DNA of 64,000 bases, from contig NZ_AP025508.1 of the NCBI RefSeq assembly GCF_024347615.1, forward strand, positions 186,001-250,000, written 5' to 3'. Shown in pieces: positions 36,158-45,832 of this stretch; the stretch's first letter is position 1; the number at the start of each line of letters is the position of its first letter. This DNA is from Vibrio splendidus (GTDB taxonomy: Bacteria; Pseudomonadota; Gammaproteobacteria; Enterobacterales; Vibrionaceae). Made by a program: the position numbers and the translations under genes. Below the pieces are notes generated by a model. The model was given only the letters and a program-made list of their open reading frames with translations, was not told the DNA's origin and searched no databases.

Positions 36158-37045
36158 ATGAATACTAAAGTGAAAAAAATTGTGGTTACCGGCAGTAATG
36201 GTCAGGTAGGCTTTTTATTAAGCCAAAAGTTAGAGGAGAGTAATGAATTTGAGCTATATAGTTTTAACCGTGGCTCTCTAGATATAACTTCTGAACAAGC
36301 AGTTGCTAAAGCGTGTGAGAGTATCAAACCCGACATCATCATTAACTGTGCTGCTCACACTGGGGTAGATAAAGCAGAAACGGATATTGAAAATAGTTTT
36401 GCTATTAACGAAATTGGGTCTAGATACCTAGCCGAACAAGCGCTAAAACATGATGCACTGCTAATTCATATTTCAACTGACTATGTATTTGATGGATTAA
36501 AGCAAACACCTTACATTGAAACTGATATACCAAATCCACAATGTGTATATGGTAAAAGTAAGCTTGCAGGTGAATTAGTAATTAAAGGTTCTGGTTGTAA
36601 GCACGTTATATTACGTACAGCATGGGTATTTGGCGAGCATGGAAATAATTTTGTAAAAACCATGCTTAAACTTGGTAAGGAAAGAGAAGAGTTAGGCATT
36701 ATTGGTGATCAGTTTGGAGGTCCAACCTACGCAGGAGACATCGTCAATGCTGTAATTACTATTGCTAATAAATATAGTTCAGTAGAACAGTCGGGTATTT
36801 ATCACTTTTCAGGTTTACCCCATGTCAGTTGGTACGGGTTTGCAAAGCAAATATTTTTTATTGCTGAGCAGAAAGGTATAAAATTAACTGTAATTAACCT
36901 CAAAAAGATTACTGGCACACAATACCCTCTTCCGGCTCCAAGGCCTGTAAGTTCATGTTTAAATTGCAAAAAAATTGAAGATGCTTTTGCTATTACGCCT
37001 AGTAATTGGAGTATCAGGTTAGATCAAATAAAAGAATATGAGTAA
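36158..37045 (+). CDS. rmlD: dTDP-4-dehydrorhamnose reductase
   Basis: The protein of about 295 residues has VTGSNGQVGFLLS, NCAAHTGVDKAETD, STDYVFDGLKQTPY and YGKSKLAGE (Tyr-x-x-x-Lys), the RmlD pattern. It performs the last reduction to dTDP-L-rhamnose. ATG 36158 gives the usual RmlD start; an in-frame ATG at 36128 lies inside rmlA and would add ten residues. rmlC does not follow intact; see the remnant right behind it. Confidence 0.93.
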   Translation: MNTKVKKIVVTGSNGQVGFLLSQKLEESNEFELYSFNRGSLDITSEQAVAKACESIKPDIIINCAAHTGVDKAETDIENSFAINEIGSRYLAEQALKHDALLIHISTDYVFDGLKQTPYIETDIPNPQCVYGKSKLAGELVIKGSGCKHVILRTAWVFGEHGNNFVKTMLKLGKEREELGIIGDQFGGPTYAGDIVNAVITIANKYSSVEQSGIYHFSGLPHVSWYGFAKQIFFIAEQKGIKLTVINLKKITGTQYPLPAPRPVSSCLNCKKIEDAFAITPSNWSIRLDQIKEYE

Positions 37046-37047
37046 AT

Positions 37048-37137
37048 ATGAATCTAATTACTACCAAAGTGCTAGATGTCAAAAATTTAGTGCTAAAAGT
37101 ATTTGGTAATGAATATATCTTTGCTATGCAAATGTAG
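37048..37137 (+). pseudogene. Decayed N-terminal remnant of rmlC
   Basis: Two bases behind the rmlD stop, a 29-codon frame (MNLITTKVLDVKNLVLKVFG, then NEYIFAMQM and a stop) lines up without gaps with the first 29 residues of the intact RmlC encoded at 51192. Twelve positions are identical, including the DVK and KVFG/SVFG segments and the final FxM. Upstream-in-order position (after rmlB-A-D) is where rmlC is expected. The remaining 296 bp to 37433 hold no gene I can support. Confidence 0.7.
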
Positions 37138-37433
37138 AATCAATAAAAGTTTGAATGATTAGTGATTTTAAAAAACCGACGCTAATTTAACAACATAACC
37201 ACTCCAAGTCTAATAAATGCATTTACGTGGTTTATATTACTAAACCAAAAAGCTTTCAGATAGGTTCCATGTAATAAGTGACTAAGATAGATACACTAAC
37301 TATTTTTACCCATAATCAGTACAATCAATAAGTGGGGTTATAAATGTTTCTTTATTGATTGAACTTTAGATAATGTCACACAGTTACTTCCAGAAATACA
37401 CATTACATCCTATCTCACTAATAGAGATTTAAA

Positions 37434-38354
37434 ATGAATATACATAAATTATCTGATGTACAAACGGATAAAGTAGGCATTGGAACGAGTATCTGGCAAT
37501 ACGTTGTTGTCTTACCAAATGCATCTATTGGCTCTAATGTGAATATCTGTAGTCATTGTTTTATTGAAAATGATGTAAAGATTGGAGATAGAGTTACTAT
37601 CAAAGCTGGGGTTCAGCTTTGGGATGGGATTTCAATCGAAAATGATGTTTTTATAGGACCTAATGTAACCTTTACTAATGATAAATACCCTAGAAGCAAA
37701 GAGTATCCGGAAGACTTTCTTCGTACCATTATTAAATCAAAAGCTTCGATCGGAGCAAATGCAACTATTTTACCAGGGATTATAGTTGGTCAAAATGCAA
37801 TGGTTGCTGCTGGTGCAGTGGTTACTCGAAATGTTCCGGACAACGCAATTGTAAAAGGAAATCCAGCCGTAATAACCTCGTATCTAAATACAGAGAAGCA
37901 AAAACTCAGCCCTACAATAGTAAACTGGGAGGGCACTGGAAAAACCTCTGTTAATGGTGTTACAACCCACACGTTTCCATTAATCTCTGATTTGAGAGGT
38001 AATCTATCAGTAGGAGAATTCGATAAGGAAATTCCATTTGATGTAAAGAGATATTTTACAGTATTTGGAGTGCCTAATAAGGAAGTACGTGGAGAGCATG
38101 CTCATAAGGAGTGCCATCAATTTTTAATTTGTTTAAATGGAAGTTGTAACGTATTAGTTGATGATGGGACTAATCGAGAAGAGTTTATTCTAGATAAACC
38201 CAATAAAGGGCTTTATTTACCACCTATGACTTGGGGTGTTCAGTATCAATATACAAATGATGCCGTACTTATGGTTTTTGCCTCTCACTATTATGATTCG
38301 AAAGATTATATACGTGAATATTCAGATTTTAAAAAAATGAGTGTTAAGAAATGA
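37434..38354 (+). CDS. Fused acetyltransferase / dTDP-hexulose 3,4-ketoisomerase (WxcM/FdtD-like)
   Basis: The 306-residue protein has two domains. Residues 1-150 form a hexapeptide-repeat acyltransferase ([20 protein letters not shown], ending [14 protein letters not shown]). Residues about 170-306 form a cupin isomerase of the FdtA type ([20 protein letters not shown] with conserved His residues). Such fusions, WxcM and FdtD, turn dTDP-4-keto-6-deoxyglucose into the 3-keto isomer and later acetylate the 3-amine. It overlaps the aminotransferase by 4 bp, completing a pathway to dTDP-Fuc3NAc or Qui3NAc. Confidence 0.88.
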   Translation: MNIHKLSDVQTDKVGIGTSIWQYVVVLPNASIGSNVNICSHCFIENDVKIGDRVTIKAGVQLWDGISIENDVFIGPNVTFTNDKYPRSKEYPEDFLRTIIKSKASIGANATILPGIIVGQNAMVAAGAVVTRNVPDNAIVKGNPAVITSYLNTEKQKLSPTIVNWEGTGKTSVNGVTTHTFPLISDLRGNLSVGEFDKEIPFDVKRYFTVFGVPNKEVRGEHAHKECHQFLICLNGSCNVLVDDGTNREEFILDKPNKGLYLPPMTWGVQYQYTNDAVLMVFASHYYDSKDYIREYSDFKKMSVKK

Positions 38355-39454
38355 TTCCTTTCTTGGATTTAAAAGAAATAAATAAACAATACGAAGCTGA
38401 ATTAAAAGAAGCGTGCTCAAGAGTTATTGACTCTGGTTGGTACATAATGGGCAACGAACTTAAATCATTTGAACAGAAATTTGCAGCGTATTGTGGTAGC
38501 CAACATTCAATAGGAGTTGCAAACGGCTTAGATGCTTTAATGTTAACTCTACGTGCTTGGAAAGAAATGGGTAAGATTTATGACGGTGATGAAGTTATTG
38601 TTCCTGCAAACACCTATATAGCTTCAATACTAGCCATATCAGAAAATAATTTAACCCCAGTACTTGTAGAGCCCAACCCCCAAACTTTTAACTTAACTGC
38701 AGATGGGATCGAGCCTCACATTACAGATAAGACTAAAGTGATATTGCCAGTGCATTTATATGGTCAAATTTCACCAATGGTTGAAATTATGGCTCTGGCA
38801 GAAAAGTATAACTTGTTAGTGTTAGAAGATTGTGCACAGGCACATGGCGCAAAGGTAAATGGAAAAAAAGCTGGTTCTTGGGGGGATGCAGGTGCTTTTA
38901 GTTTTTACCCGGGCAAGAATTTAGGTGCATTAGGTGATGCAGGTGCAATAACAACCGATGATAGTGAACTCAAAGACACATTAGACGCACTCCGTAATTA
39001 CGGTTCACATGAAAAATACAAAAATAGGTACAAAGGCGTAAATAGCCGGTTAGACGAAATCCAAGCAGCAATGCTTAACGTTAAACTAAAACACCTAGAT
39101 ACAGAAATCAAGATTAGACAATCTGTTGCTCATGAATATTTATCTGAAATAAATAACCCTGCAATTACCTTGCCTAGCGTAACCAACGAGGAAGGTCATG
39201 TTTGGCACTTATTTGTTCTAAAAACAAATAAACGTGAAAAACTTTCAGAATACCTATCAGATAACGGGGTACAGACACTAATTCATTATCCAACCCCTCC
39301 ACATTTACAAGCAGCATATTCTGGTTTTTTTAATAAGGACTTACCTATTACTGTAGAAATACATAATGAAGTGATAAGTTTACCAATAAGTTCAGTGATG
39401 GACATGAAAAATGTAAGAAAGATTATTGATATTATTAACAATTTTCATTTTTGA
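38351..39454 (+). CDS. dTDP-3-keto-6-deoxyhexose 3-aminotransferase (FdtB/QdtB-like)
   Basis: This 367-residue DegT-family PLP enzyme begins [20 protein letters not shown], typical of FdtB/QdtB, and has [31 protein letters not shown] and the lysine in [15 protein letters not shown]. It aminates the C3 ketone made by the preceding isomerase. Whether the product is the galacto (Fuc3N) or gluco (Qui3N) form depends on the isomerase type and cannot be decided here. Confidence 0.9.
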   Translation: MIPFLDLKEINKQYEAELKEACSRVIDSGWYIMGNELKSFEQKFAAYCGSQHSIGVANGLDALMLTLRAWKEMGKIYDGDEVIVPANTYIASILAISENNLTPVLVEPNPQTFNLTADGIEPHITDKTKVILPVHLYGQISPMVEIMALAEKYNLLVLEDCAQAHGAKVNGKKAGSWGDAGAFSFYPGKNLGALGDAGAITTDDSELKDTLDALRNYGSHEKYKNRYKGVNSRLDEIQAAMLNVKLKHLDTEIKIRQSVAHEYLSEINNPAITLPSVTNEEGHVWHLFVLKTNKREKLSEYLSDNGVQTLIHYPTPPHLQAAYSGFFNKDLPITVEIHNEVISLPISSVMDMKNVRKIIDIINNFHF

Positions 39455-39472
39455 TTTTTAAAAAGGATAGGG

Positions 39473-40984
39473 TTGCAAGTGTCTGATGAAAAAAATGCCT
39501 ACACAAGAATAGTTAAATCTTCCTCAATTATTGGCGGTGCACAAGGCATTAATATGCTAATTGGGATTGTCCGTGTAAAGTTTGTAGCATTGCTAATTGG
39601 ACCTGTAGGACTTGGATTGTTAGCAACATATCAATCAATAACCAATATGATTGCAACTATAGCAGGACTTGGTCTTCAATCGAGTGCTGTAAGGGATATT
39701 GCACAAGCTGTAGAAAGAGGTGATTCCCAACAAATTGGTCGAACAGTACTAACTCTTAGAAGGTTATGCTGGCTAACTGGTCTAACTGGCCCTTTTATAG
39801 TATTTTTACTTTCACCATGGTTAAGTCAAATTACGTTTAACAACTCGGATCAAGCTAGTAATATTACTCTTGTTAGTCTCGTTATTTTATTTTCTAACTT
39901 AAAGGGTGGGCAAATAGCAATAATTCAGGGTATGCGAAAAATTAATGATTTGGCAAAGCTAAATATAATTGGTGCTATATCAGGTACCGTAATAAGCATT
40001 ATGCTATATTGGCTATATGGACTAGATGGTATTATTCCGGCTTTAGTTTTATTAAGTATATGCGAATTAATTGCAGCTTTGTGGTTTGTGAAAAAAATTG
40101 ATATCGCCGTAGTTAAACTAACGTGGAAGGATACATTCATAGAAGCTGGCGGTATGGTGAAAATGGGGCTAGCATTTATGTGGAATGGCTTACTAATAGC
40201 CATAGTCGCCTATTTAACAAGAGTAATTATATCAGAAGAATTAGATATGATTTCCGTAGGTATTTACACAGCAGCATTTGCTTTATCAGGTATGATAGTT
40301 AATTTTATCCTGGGTGCAATGGGAGCAGACTATTATCCAAGCCTAATCGCAATAAATGATAATAAAAAGAAAATGTGCGACTTAGTAAATAAACAAACAG
40401 AAGTTGGATTATTGCTTTCATTACCTGGTTTGTTAATCACAATTTCGTTCTCTCCTTGGATTGTGAATTTATTTTATTCTTCAGAGTTTACAGCTGCAGC
40501 TGAATTATTGAGATGGTTTGCTATTGGGTGCATAGGTAGGGTTATTTCATGGCCGATGGGATTCATTATATTAGCTAAAGGAAGATCAAAAACATTTATA
40601 GCGACGGAAACAGTAATAAATATAATTCATGTTGTTTTAATTATTTATCTATTGGATAACCTTGGACTTGAAGGAGTAGCAATAGCATACCCATTACTAT
40701 ACAGTATTTATACTTTAATGATATTGTGTGTATCAAAATATTTAATTGATTTTAGATGGTCAGTGAGTGTTGTTAGGATATTATGCTTATTTATGACCTC
40801 CACTTTAATTGTTATTTATGTCTCATTGAATTATTCAGTTTTAGTTTCGTCTTTAGTTGGAGGGTTTGTTTCTGGTCTGATGACCGTATACTCTCTAAGA
40901 GAATTGTCGAATAAACTACCAGATACACATAAACTGACAAAATTTTTGAGATATGTAACCTTAGCTAAATTGGAGATAAAATGA
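39473..40984 (+). CDS. wzx: Wzx-like O-unit flippase
   Basis: The 503-residue protein has twelve or more membrane helices and belongs to the polysaccharide transporter (MOP) group, with an N-terminal IIGGAQGINMLIGIVRVKFVA stretch similar to WzxE/O-antigen translocases. It moves the undecaprenyl-diphosphate-linked repeat unit to the periplasmic side. The frame starts at TTG 39473 behind AAGGAT; a GTG at 39479 is the alternative. It overlaps the next glycosyltransferase by 4 bp. Confidence 0.88.
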   Translation: MQVSDEKNAYTRIVKSSSIIGGAQGINMLIGIVRVKFVALLIGPVGLGLLATYQSITNMIATIAGLGLQSSAVRDIAQAVERGDSQQIGRTVLTLRRLCWLTGLTGPFIVFLLSPWLSQITFNNSDQASNITLVSLVILFSNLKGGQIAIIQGMRKINDLAKLNIIGAISGTVISIMLYWLYGLDGIIPALVLLSICELIAALWFVKKIDIAVVKLTWKDTFIEAGGMVKMGLAFMWNGLLIAIVAYLTRVIISEELDMISVGIYTAAFALSGMIVNFILGAMGADYYPSLIAINDNKKKMCDLVNKQTEVGLLLSLPGLLITISFSPWIVNLFYSSEFTAAAELLRWFAIGCIGRVISWPMGFIILAKGRSKTFIATETVINIIHVVLIIYLLDNLGLEGVAIAYPLLYSIYTLMILCVSKYLIDFRWSVSVVRILCLFMTSTLIVIYVSLNYSVLVSSLVGGFVSGLMTVYSLRELSNKLPDTHKLTKFLRYVTLAKLEIK

Positions 40985-42189
40985 GCAAACCAAAAATATT
41001 ATTTATTCAAGATGATGCTGAGGTTTTAGGTGGAACAAAAACATTAATTTCAAGATTGGCTAAACAGCTAATAGAACAAGATTTCGAAGTTTCAATATTA
41101 TTTAAATCATCTGATGCAAATACTAGCGTCCTTAGTATATTCCCTAAAGGCTGTAAGCTAAAATTTATTAGCGTAGAAGCCCAGAGAAAAGTTCTTTATC
41201 CATATAATATAAAGGAACACATACCAAAATTAGATTCCGAATATCATGCAATTATATCATTATCATTTGATGGATATTATTTTAGCAAAGTGCTAGGTCA
41301 ATTCTATAATATAAAAGGTCCCAAATATTGGTATGTAGTTAATCCAGAAGTATATATAGATGATCCATTAACGACAAAAGCAAAAAGAATGCTAATGAAA
41401 GGGGACAATGAGAATAATTTTATTTTTATGAATAAAGAGTGTTCATATCAGTTCTCTGATGTTTTTGAACACAAGATTGTGCCTCTTCCTGTGAGCATGA
41501 GAAAAGAAACCAATCCTAATAATCATTCTTATACAATAGTTTCTATAGGTCGTATTTGTTCTCTGATGAAAACATACAATTGGTCTCTGATTCCAGTAAT
41601 AATTAAATTGAAAGAAAAATTCCCAAATTTAGTTTGGTATATTTATGGAGATGGTGGAAGTGAAGATGTTGAAGATTTAAAAAAGACGATAATGAGTAAC
41701 GACTGTGGTGGCTTTATAAAATATATGGGAAAAGTTGAATACAATGATATGGAAAGAGTACTCGATGGTAAGAGTATGTTTATTGGTATGGGGACATCAG
41801 CTGTAGAGGCTGCTTCTACAGGTATTCCCACTATAGTTCCTATCGCATTTGAAAAAAAACCAGTTAGTTATGGTTTTCTTCATGAACTTCCTGCTGGTAA
41901 TGTTGGTGAAAAGTCATTAGGTCTAAAAGTGCAAAATATCAGTTCATTGATTAATAAGGTATTTGAATTTAATGAAAATGAATTTATTCTCTTGTCAGAG
42001 AAAACAAAGAAATCAGCGTTACAGTTTAAAGATGATGTTGTTTTTAATAAATTTTTATTAGCAATTAGTGATGGGAGTGCTGATAAACCATCAAGTCAAA
42101 TTGATAAGTTTGAACATTATTTATTATTTTTAATGGCTCGAGTATTTAGAGTAACTAAACGCTTAGTTATTAGAAAGATCAGAGATTAA
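40981..42189 (+). CDS. GT4-like (GT-B fold) glycosyltransferase
   Basis: This 402-residue protein starts KILFIQDDAEVLGGTKTLISRLAKQL, where the Gly-Gly-Thr loop is typical of GT-B transferases, and has WYIYGDGGSEDVEDLKKTI and GMGTSAVEAASTGIPTIVPI, the donor-binding Glu-containing segment near residue 275. A hydrophobic or basic C-terminal helix may attach it to the membrane. The sugar donor is unknown. It is coupled to wzx. Confidence 0.8.
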   Translation: MSKPKILFIQDDAEVLGGTKTLISRLAKQLIEQDFEVSILFKSSDANTSVLSIFPKGCKLKFISVEAQRKVLYPYNIKEHIPKLDSEYHAIISLSFDGYYFSKVLGQFYNIKGPKYWYVVNPEVYIDDPLTTKAKRMLMKGDNENNFIFMNKECSYQFSDVFEHKIVPLPVSMRKETNPNNHSYTIVSIGRICSLMKTYNWSLIPVIIKLKEKFPNLVWYIYGDGGSEDVEDLKKTIMSNDCGGFIKYMGKVEYNDMERVLDGKSMFIGMGTSAVEAASTGIPTIVPIAFEKKPVSYGFLHELPAGNVGEKSLGLKVQNISSLINKVFEFNENEFILLSEKTKKSALQFKDDVVFNKFLLAISDGSADKPSSQIDKFEHYLLFLMARVFRVTKRLVIRKIRD

Positions 42190-42276
42190 TAGTTAGAAGC
42201 TAGCGACTTTCGAAATGAAAATAAAGTTAAAAAATAGACTGCAAAGTTTTTAATTGAATTGAAAGATAGAGATAAA

Positions 42277-43068
42277 ATGACTGATATAATTTTTAGTATA
42301 ATTATTCCGGTATACAATGATGAAAAAACAATAGTTAATGCCATAACATCAGTTTTAAATCAAAACTTTCAAGGTGGCTTAGAAATCATCATTGTTAATG
42401 ATGGCTCTACCGATAGTACACACTGCCTAGTTGATGATTTAATAGAAAAAAAACCCCTTAAACCTATAAGATATTACAGGACTGAGAATTATGGTGTGTC
42501 GCATGCAAGAAATATTGGAATATCCAATAGCATTGGAAAGTTTTTGGTGTTTCTAGATTCTGATGATCTAATGCATGTGAATAAGTTGCAAGTTACAAGT
42601 GATATAATAAAATTTAATAAAAATGTTGATGTAATTGGGCATGACTACAGCATTTCTGATGGTGAATGTATTACAAGTAGTAAAAAATATTTTATTTCAT
42701 CATATTTAAAATTTGTTCCTAAGCATAAGGTCCTTATTAAAAATTTCGCAGCAACTTCAAGTTGGACTGTAAGGAACACTAATACTATTATGTTTGATGA
42801 AAAGCTTAGGTATGCAGAAGACCATGACTATATTTTACGATCTGCATTTAATGGTATGAAATTATTTTATTATTCAGATAAATTAATTTCCCTAGACCGT
42901 GAAATTATGTCTGAGGGTGGGCTCAGTTCTAATCATTTATTAATGAGGGCTGGTGAAATAAAAATGTACTTGAAACTTTATAAAGTTAATCCATATTTAA
43001 CTTTATTAACTCCATTTCTAGTTCTTTATTCAATATCGAAACATTTAGTTAAGTTTTTGTTTCGGTAG
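42277..43068 (+). CDS. GT2 glycosyltransferase
   Basis: This 263-residue GT2 protein has FSIIIPVYNDEKTIVNAITS, IIIVNDGSTDSTHCLVDDL, NYGVSHARNIGI and FLVFLDSDDLM, the complete GT-A donor region with the DSDD metal site, and a C-terminal hydrophobic helix. ATG 42277 is chosen because AGAGAT precedes it; a TTG at 42259 is in frame but less likely. The base composition is very AT-rich like its neighbours. Donor unknown. Confidence 0.85.
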   Translation: MTDIIFSIIIPVYNDEKTIVNAITSVLNQNFQGGLEIIIVNDGSTDSTHCLVDDLIEKKPLKPIRYYRTENYGVSHARNIGISNSIGKFLVFLDSDDLMHVNKLQVTSDIIKFNKNVDVIGHDYSISDGECITSSKKYFISSYLKFVPKHKVLIKNFAATSSWTVRNTNTIMFDEKLRYAEDHDYILRSAFNGMKLFYYSDKLISLDREIMSEGGLSSNHLLMRAGEIKMYLKLYKVNPYLTLLTPFLVLYSISKHLVKFLFR

Positions 43069-43210
43069 TGCTATCCTTAATATGGTATCTAGATAAATTT
43101 TTAAATCAACGACGTTGAAGTATTTCTATTTTCATTATTTACAGTGCCTGCCGTTTGTTGTAAGTTTGGTGAATAATAAAGTTACTCTCTTTAATTTTAT
43201 AAGATGATTG

Positions 43211-44191
43211 ATGATGTTTCTATTTGTAAGGCGTTCTAGTAGTGATAATAATTTTGATATAATTAGAATTGCTTTAGCTTTAATTGTTTTATTTTACCAT
43301 GCAGGTGTATTGAGTGGACATACGTACTTTAGTATGTTTCCTGGTTCATTTGCCGTTCAAGCATTTTTTATCGTCAGTGGTTATTTAATTACCAGAAGTT
43401 ATATAGTTAATAATGATATTAAAAAATATGTTAAATCACGTCTATTAAGGGTGTGTCCATTATATTTTTTTGTAATATTACTGTCATTTTTACTAGGATT
43501 ATTAGTTTCTGATTTAAGTTTTTATAATTACGTCAATAACGGTGGGTTTGATTATTTAATATACAACTTATTGTTTCTTAATTTTTTAAAGCCAAGTTTG
43601 CCTGGAGTTTTTGATGAGAGTATTATAAATGGTTCTCTCTGGACCTTAAAAATTGAGGTGCTATTTTATTTAACTGTCCCATTTCTATTCGGATTCTTAA
43701 ATCGTTGGTTTCAAAGACCTAAAGTTATTTTATTAATTGGTATTACTTCTATTATCTCTTATTATTTAATTGGTTTTTTTATTAGTAAATATTCTTTACC
43801 ACCTTCTCTCAACAATCAGTTACCATCTCTTATGTCATATTTCATGGTTGGAGCTATGTTTAATTATGTGGTGTTAATTAATAGAATAAGGCTATTACTG
43901 GTACCATCATTATTGCTATTATTATTAGGTTTTAACCCTATTACTCAACCAATTTTAGTTGGTTTAGTAATATATATCCTAGCTTTTAATGTCCCAATAT
44001 TTAAGATATCAAAAAGAGTTGGAGACATTTCGTACGGCATCTACTTGTGGCACTTTCCTGTAATTCAAGCTCTTATATTTTATGGTTTTTATGATAATGT
44101 ATATTTTGGTGTCCTCTTGTCTTTATGCTTGGTGTTGCTGTTATCTTATTTAAGCTGGCACGTTATTGAAAAAAGGGTACTTAATCGGTAA
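43211..44191 (+). CDS. Acyltransferase-3 family membrane O-acetyltransferase
   Basis: The protein of about 326 residues has roughly ten membrane helices and the acyltransferase-3 signature: FDIIRIALALIVLFYHAGV with the conserved Arg and His, FFIVSGYLITRSYI, KSRLLRVCPLYFF and NGSLWTLKIEVLFYL. These proteins O-acetylate sugars of O-antigen or capsule in the periplasm. Two ATG codons (43211, 43214) are possible starts. Confidence 0.88.
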   Translation: MMFLFVRRSSSDNNFDIIRIALALIVLFYHAGVLSGHTYFSMFPGSFAVQAFFIVSGYLITRSYIVNNDIKKYVKSRLLRVCPLYFFVILLSFLLGLLVSDLSFYNYVNNGGFDYLIYNLLFLNFLKPSLPGVFDESIINGSLWTLKIEVLFYLTVPFLFGFLNRWFQRPKVILLIGITSIISYYLIGFFISKYSLPPSLNNQLPSLMSYFMVGAMFNYVVLINRIRLLLVPSLLLLLLGFNPITQPILVGLVIYILAFNVPIFKISKRVGDISYGIYLWHFPVIQALIFYGFYDNVYFGVLLSLCLVLLLSYLSWHVIEKRVLNR

Positions 44192-44566
44192 ATAGCCAAC
44201 AACCATGTCCAAGTATTTAGTTTCTTAGCGCTAATATCAATATAACTTCACTAAGTCGAATTATGAAATAGCATTTAAATTTCAACTTTTCCCTATAAAA
44301 GTCTGATCCCGTATAAATTATCTGATATTATTTTCATTCTTAATTTTTGGCAATGTAAATGAAAAGGATTACCTTATATGATGAGGCGCTGCTAGATTAA
44401 ATAGAAGTGACTTTAGCTTTCGAATTTATTTTTCTTTATGATAGTTGTTGGTGGGGGGGGGGTAATTAGGTGCAACTTCAAAAGTTTTTATTTATTATAA
44501 GATGACCTGTGGGTTCTATAATTATTTTCGGGACTTTCATTACAATTTAATTACTTTAGGTAAGAT
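44192..44566 (+). other. Gene-free AT-rich stretch with a poly-G tract
   Basis: No open frame of support lies between the acyltransferase and the next glycosyltransferase. The notable feature is a run of ten G (44453-44462) within DNA that is otherwise strongly AT-rich, about 105 bp before the next start codon. The rest shows nothing I can name. Confidence 0.6.
44453..44462 (+). repeat. Homopolymeric G10 tract, candidate contingency locus
   Basis: Ten consecutive G follow GTTGTTGGT and precede TAATTAGG. Runs of this kind slip during replication; in promoters they can switch expression of the gene downstream, here a glycosyltransferase. Confidence 0.6.
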
Positions 44567-45832
44567 ATGAAAAAAGTTTTAATATTAACCTACGAGATGT
44601 TGCCGTATTCAAGCACATTTGGTGGATGCCAGAGAATGTACTTTCTTGCTGAAAATCTTACTTCTCAAGGAGTTTCAGTTTCGGTAATTGCTGCAAAAAA
44701 AAATAAAAAAAATCACTTTGGTAAATTAGTTAACTTTGACTCGATTTTTTTTGGAAGCAATAATAAACTGGAATCGGATATCGGTAATGCCACTTCAAGA
44801 TACAATCCTTTAGATTTTTTTAAATCATTACTCAGAAAGGTTGTAGATAAAGTCATAAATCCATTTTTTAATGAGCCCTCAAACCTATTAGCTTTGAGGG
44901 CATTTTTATGGATAAAGAAATATAGAGATGATATTTTTAACCATATATCGAATAACGATTTTGATACTGTTATTATTAGTGGACCACCATTTACTCTTTT
45001 CTCTATATCTAAGGGTATAAAGCGTCAATTTCCTGGTGTAAAAGTTATTTTAGATTACAGAGACCCTTGGGGTATTTGGAATGGTAATAAAAGTATAGCA
45101 TTTTATCGTGAGCGGAGTTTTATTGATAATTCAGATGAAATTGTAGTAGTTACACCAGCTGCAAAAGTAAGTACTGAAAAGTTTTTCACATTAAATAAAC
45201 CTGTAAAAGTGATTTATAATGGGTTTTCTAATGATAGCTGGAATTCAATGAAACCTTTAGATGAAGTACGCAGCTGTCTAATCAGGATTGCTTTTATTGG
45301 TAGTATTGACTTTAAAGACAATTCCTATAGAAGTACTAAGGTATTTTTTGAAGCATACGATTTGTTTAAAGATCGTTTTGAACTTTTGTTTGTTGGTGCA
45401 TCTGATACAAGTGAAGCTAGAAGTCTATTAAGTAAATATGAAAACTTAAAAATCATTCCCAATGTTGACCAAACTAAATCTCTTAGTTACATGATGACAT
45501 CTGACATTCTTCTAACCTTGCACACTACGAATGATTCTTCTGGTTCATTTTTAATCCAAGGTAAGGTGTTTGATTACTTAAGAAGTGGAAAGTTATTATA
45601 CTCTATTGGCAATGAAAGCGATTATACAAATATCTTCATAAAGAATAATTCCTTAGGGTTTACTTCTAAAAATAGTAAAGAAGAGATTATAGAGGTATTA
45701 GAAAGTATCATTGAGTTACATAGTTCTACAGGATTAAAGCGGAGAATTGTTATAGATATTGACGAATATTCTCGAGAGTTTCAAAATAGAAAATACTTAG
45801 GTATAATTAATGAAGGTGAGGAACAGTTATGA
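44567..45832 (+). CDS. GT4-like glycosyltransferase
   Basis: This 421-residue GT-B fold protein starts KKVLILTYEMLPYSSTFGGCQRMYFLAENL, a long-start GT4 type with a Gly-Gly loop, has VIISGPPFTLFSISKGIKRQ and VILDYRDPWGIWNGN in the acceptor half and IAFIGSIDFKDNSY, LLFVGASD and SFLIQGKVFDYLRSGKLLYS in the donor half. The ISGPP and DYRDPW pair recurs in a subgroup of capsule glycosyltransferases. It overlaps the next gene by 4 bp and may be subject to the poly-G tract upstream. Confidence 0.85.
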   Translation: MKKVLILTYEMLPYSSTFGGCQRMYFLAENLTSQGVSVSVIAAKKNKKNHFGKLVNFDSIFFGSNNKLESDIGNATSRYNPLDFFKSLLRKVVDKVINPFFNEPSNLLALRAFLWIKKYRDDIFNHISNNDFDTVIISGPPFTLFSISKGIKRQFPGVKVILDYRDPWGIWNGNKSIAFYRERSFIDNSDEIVVVTPAAKVSTEKFFTLNKPVKVIYNGFSNDSWNSMKPLDEVRSCLIRIAFIGSIDFKDNSYRSTKVFFEAYDLFKDRFELLFVGASDTSEARSLLSKYENLKIIPNVDQTKSLSYMMTSDILLTLHTTNDSSGSFLIQGKVFDYLRSGKLLYSIGNESDYTNIFIKNNSLGFTSKNSKEEIIEVLESIIELHSSTGLKRRIVIDIDEYSREFQNRKYLGIINEGEEQL

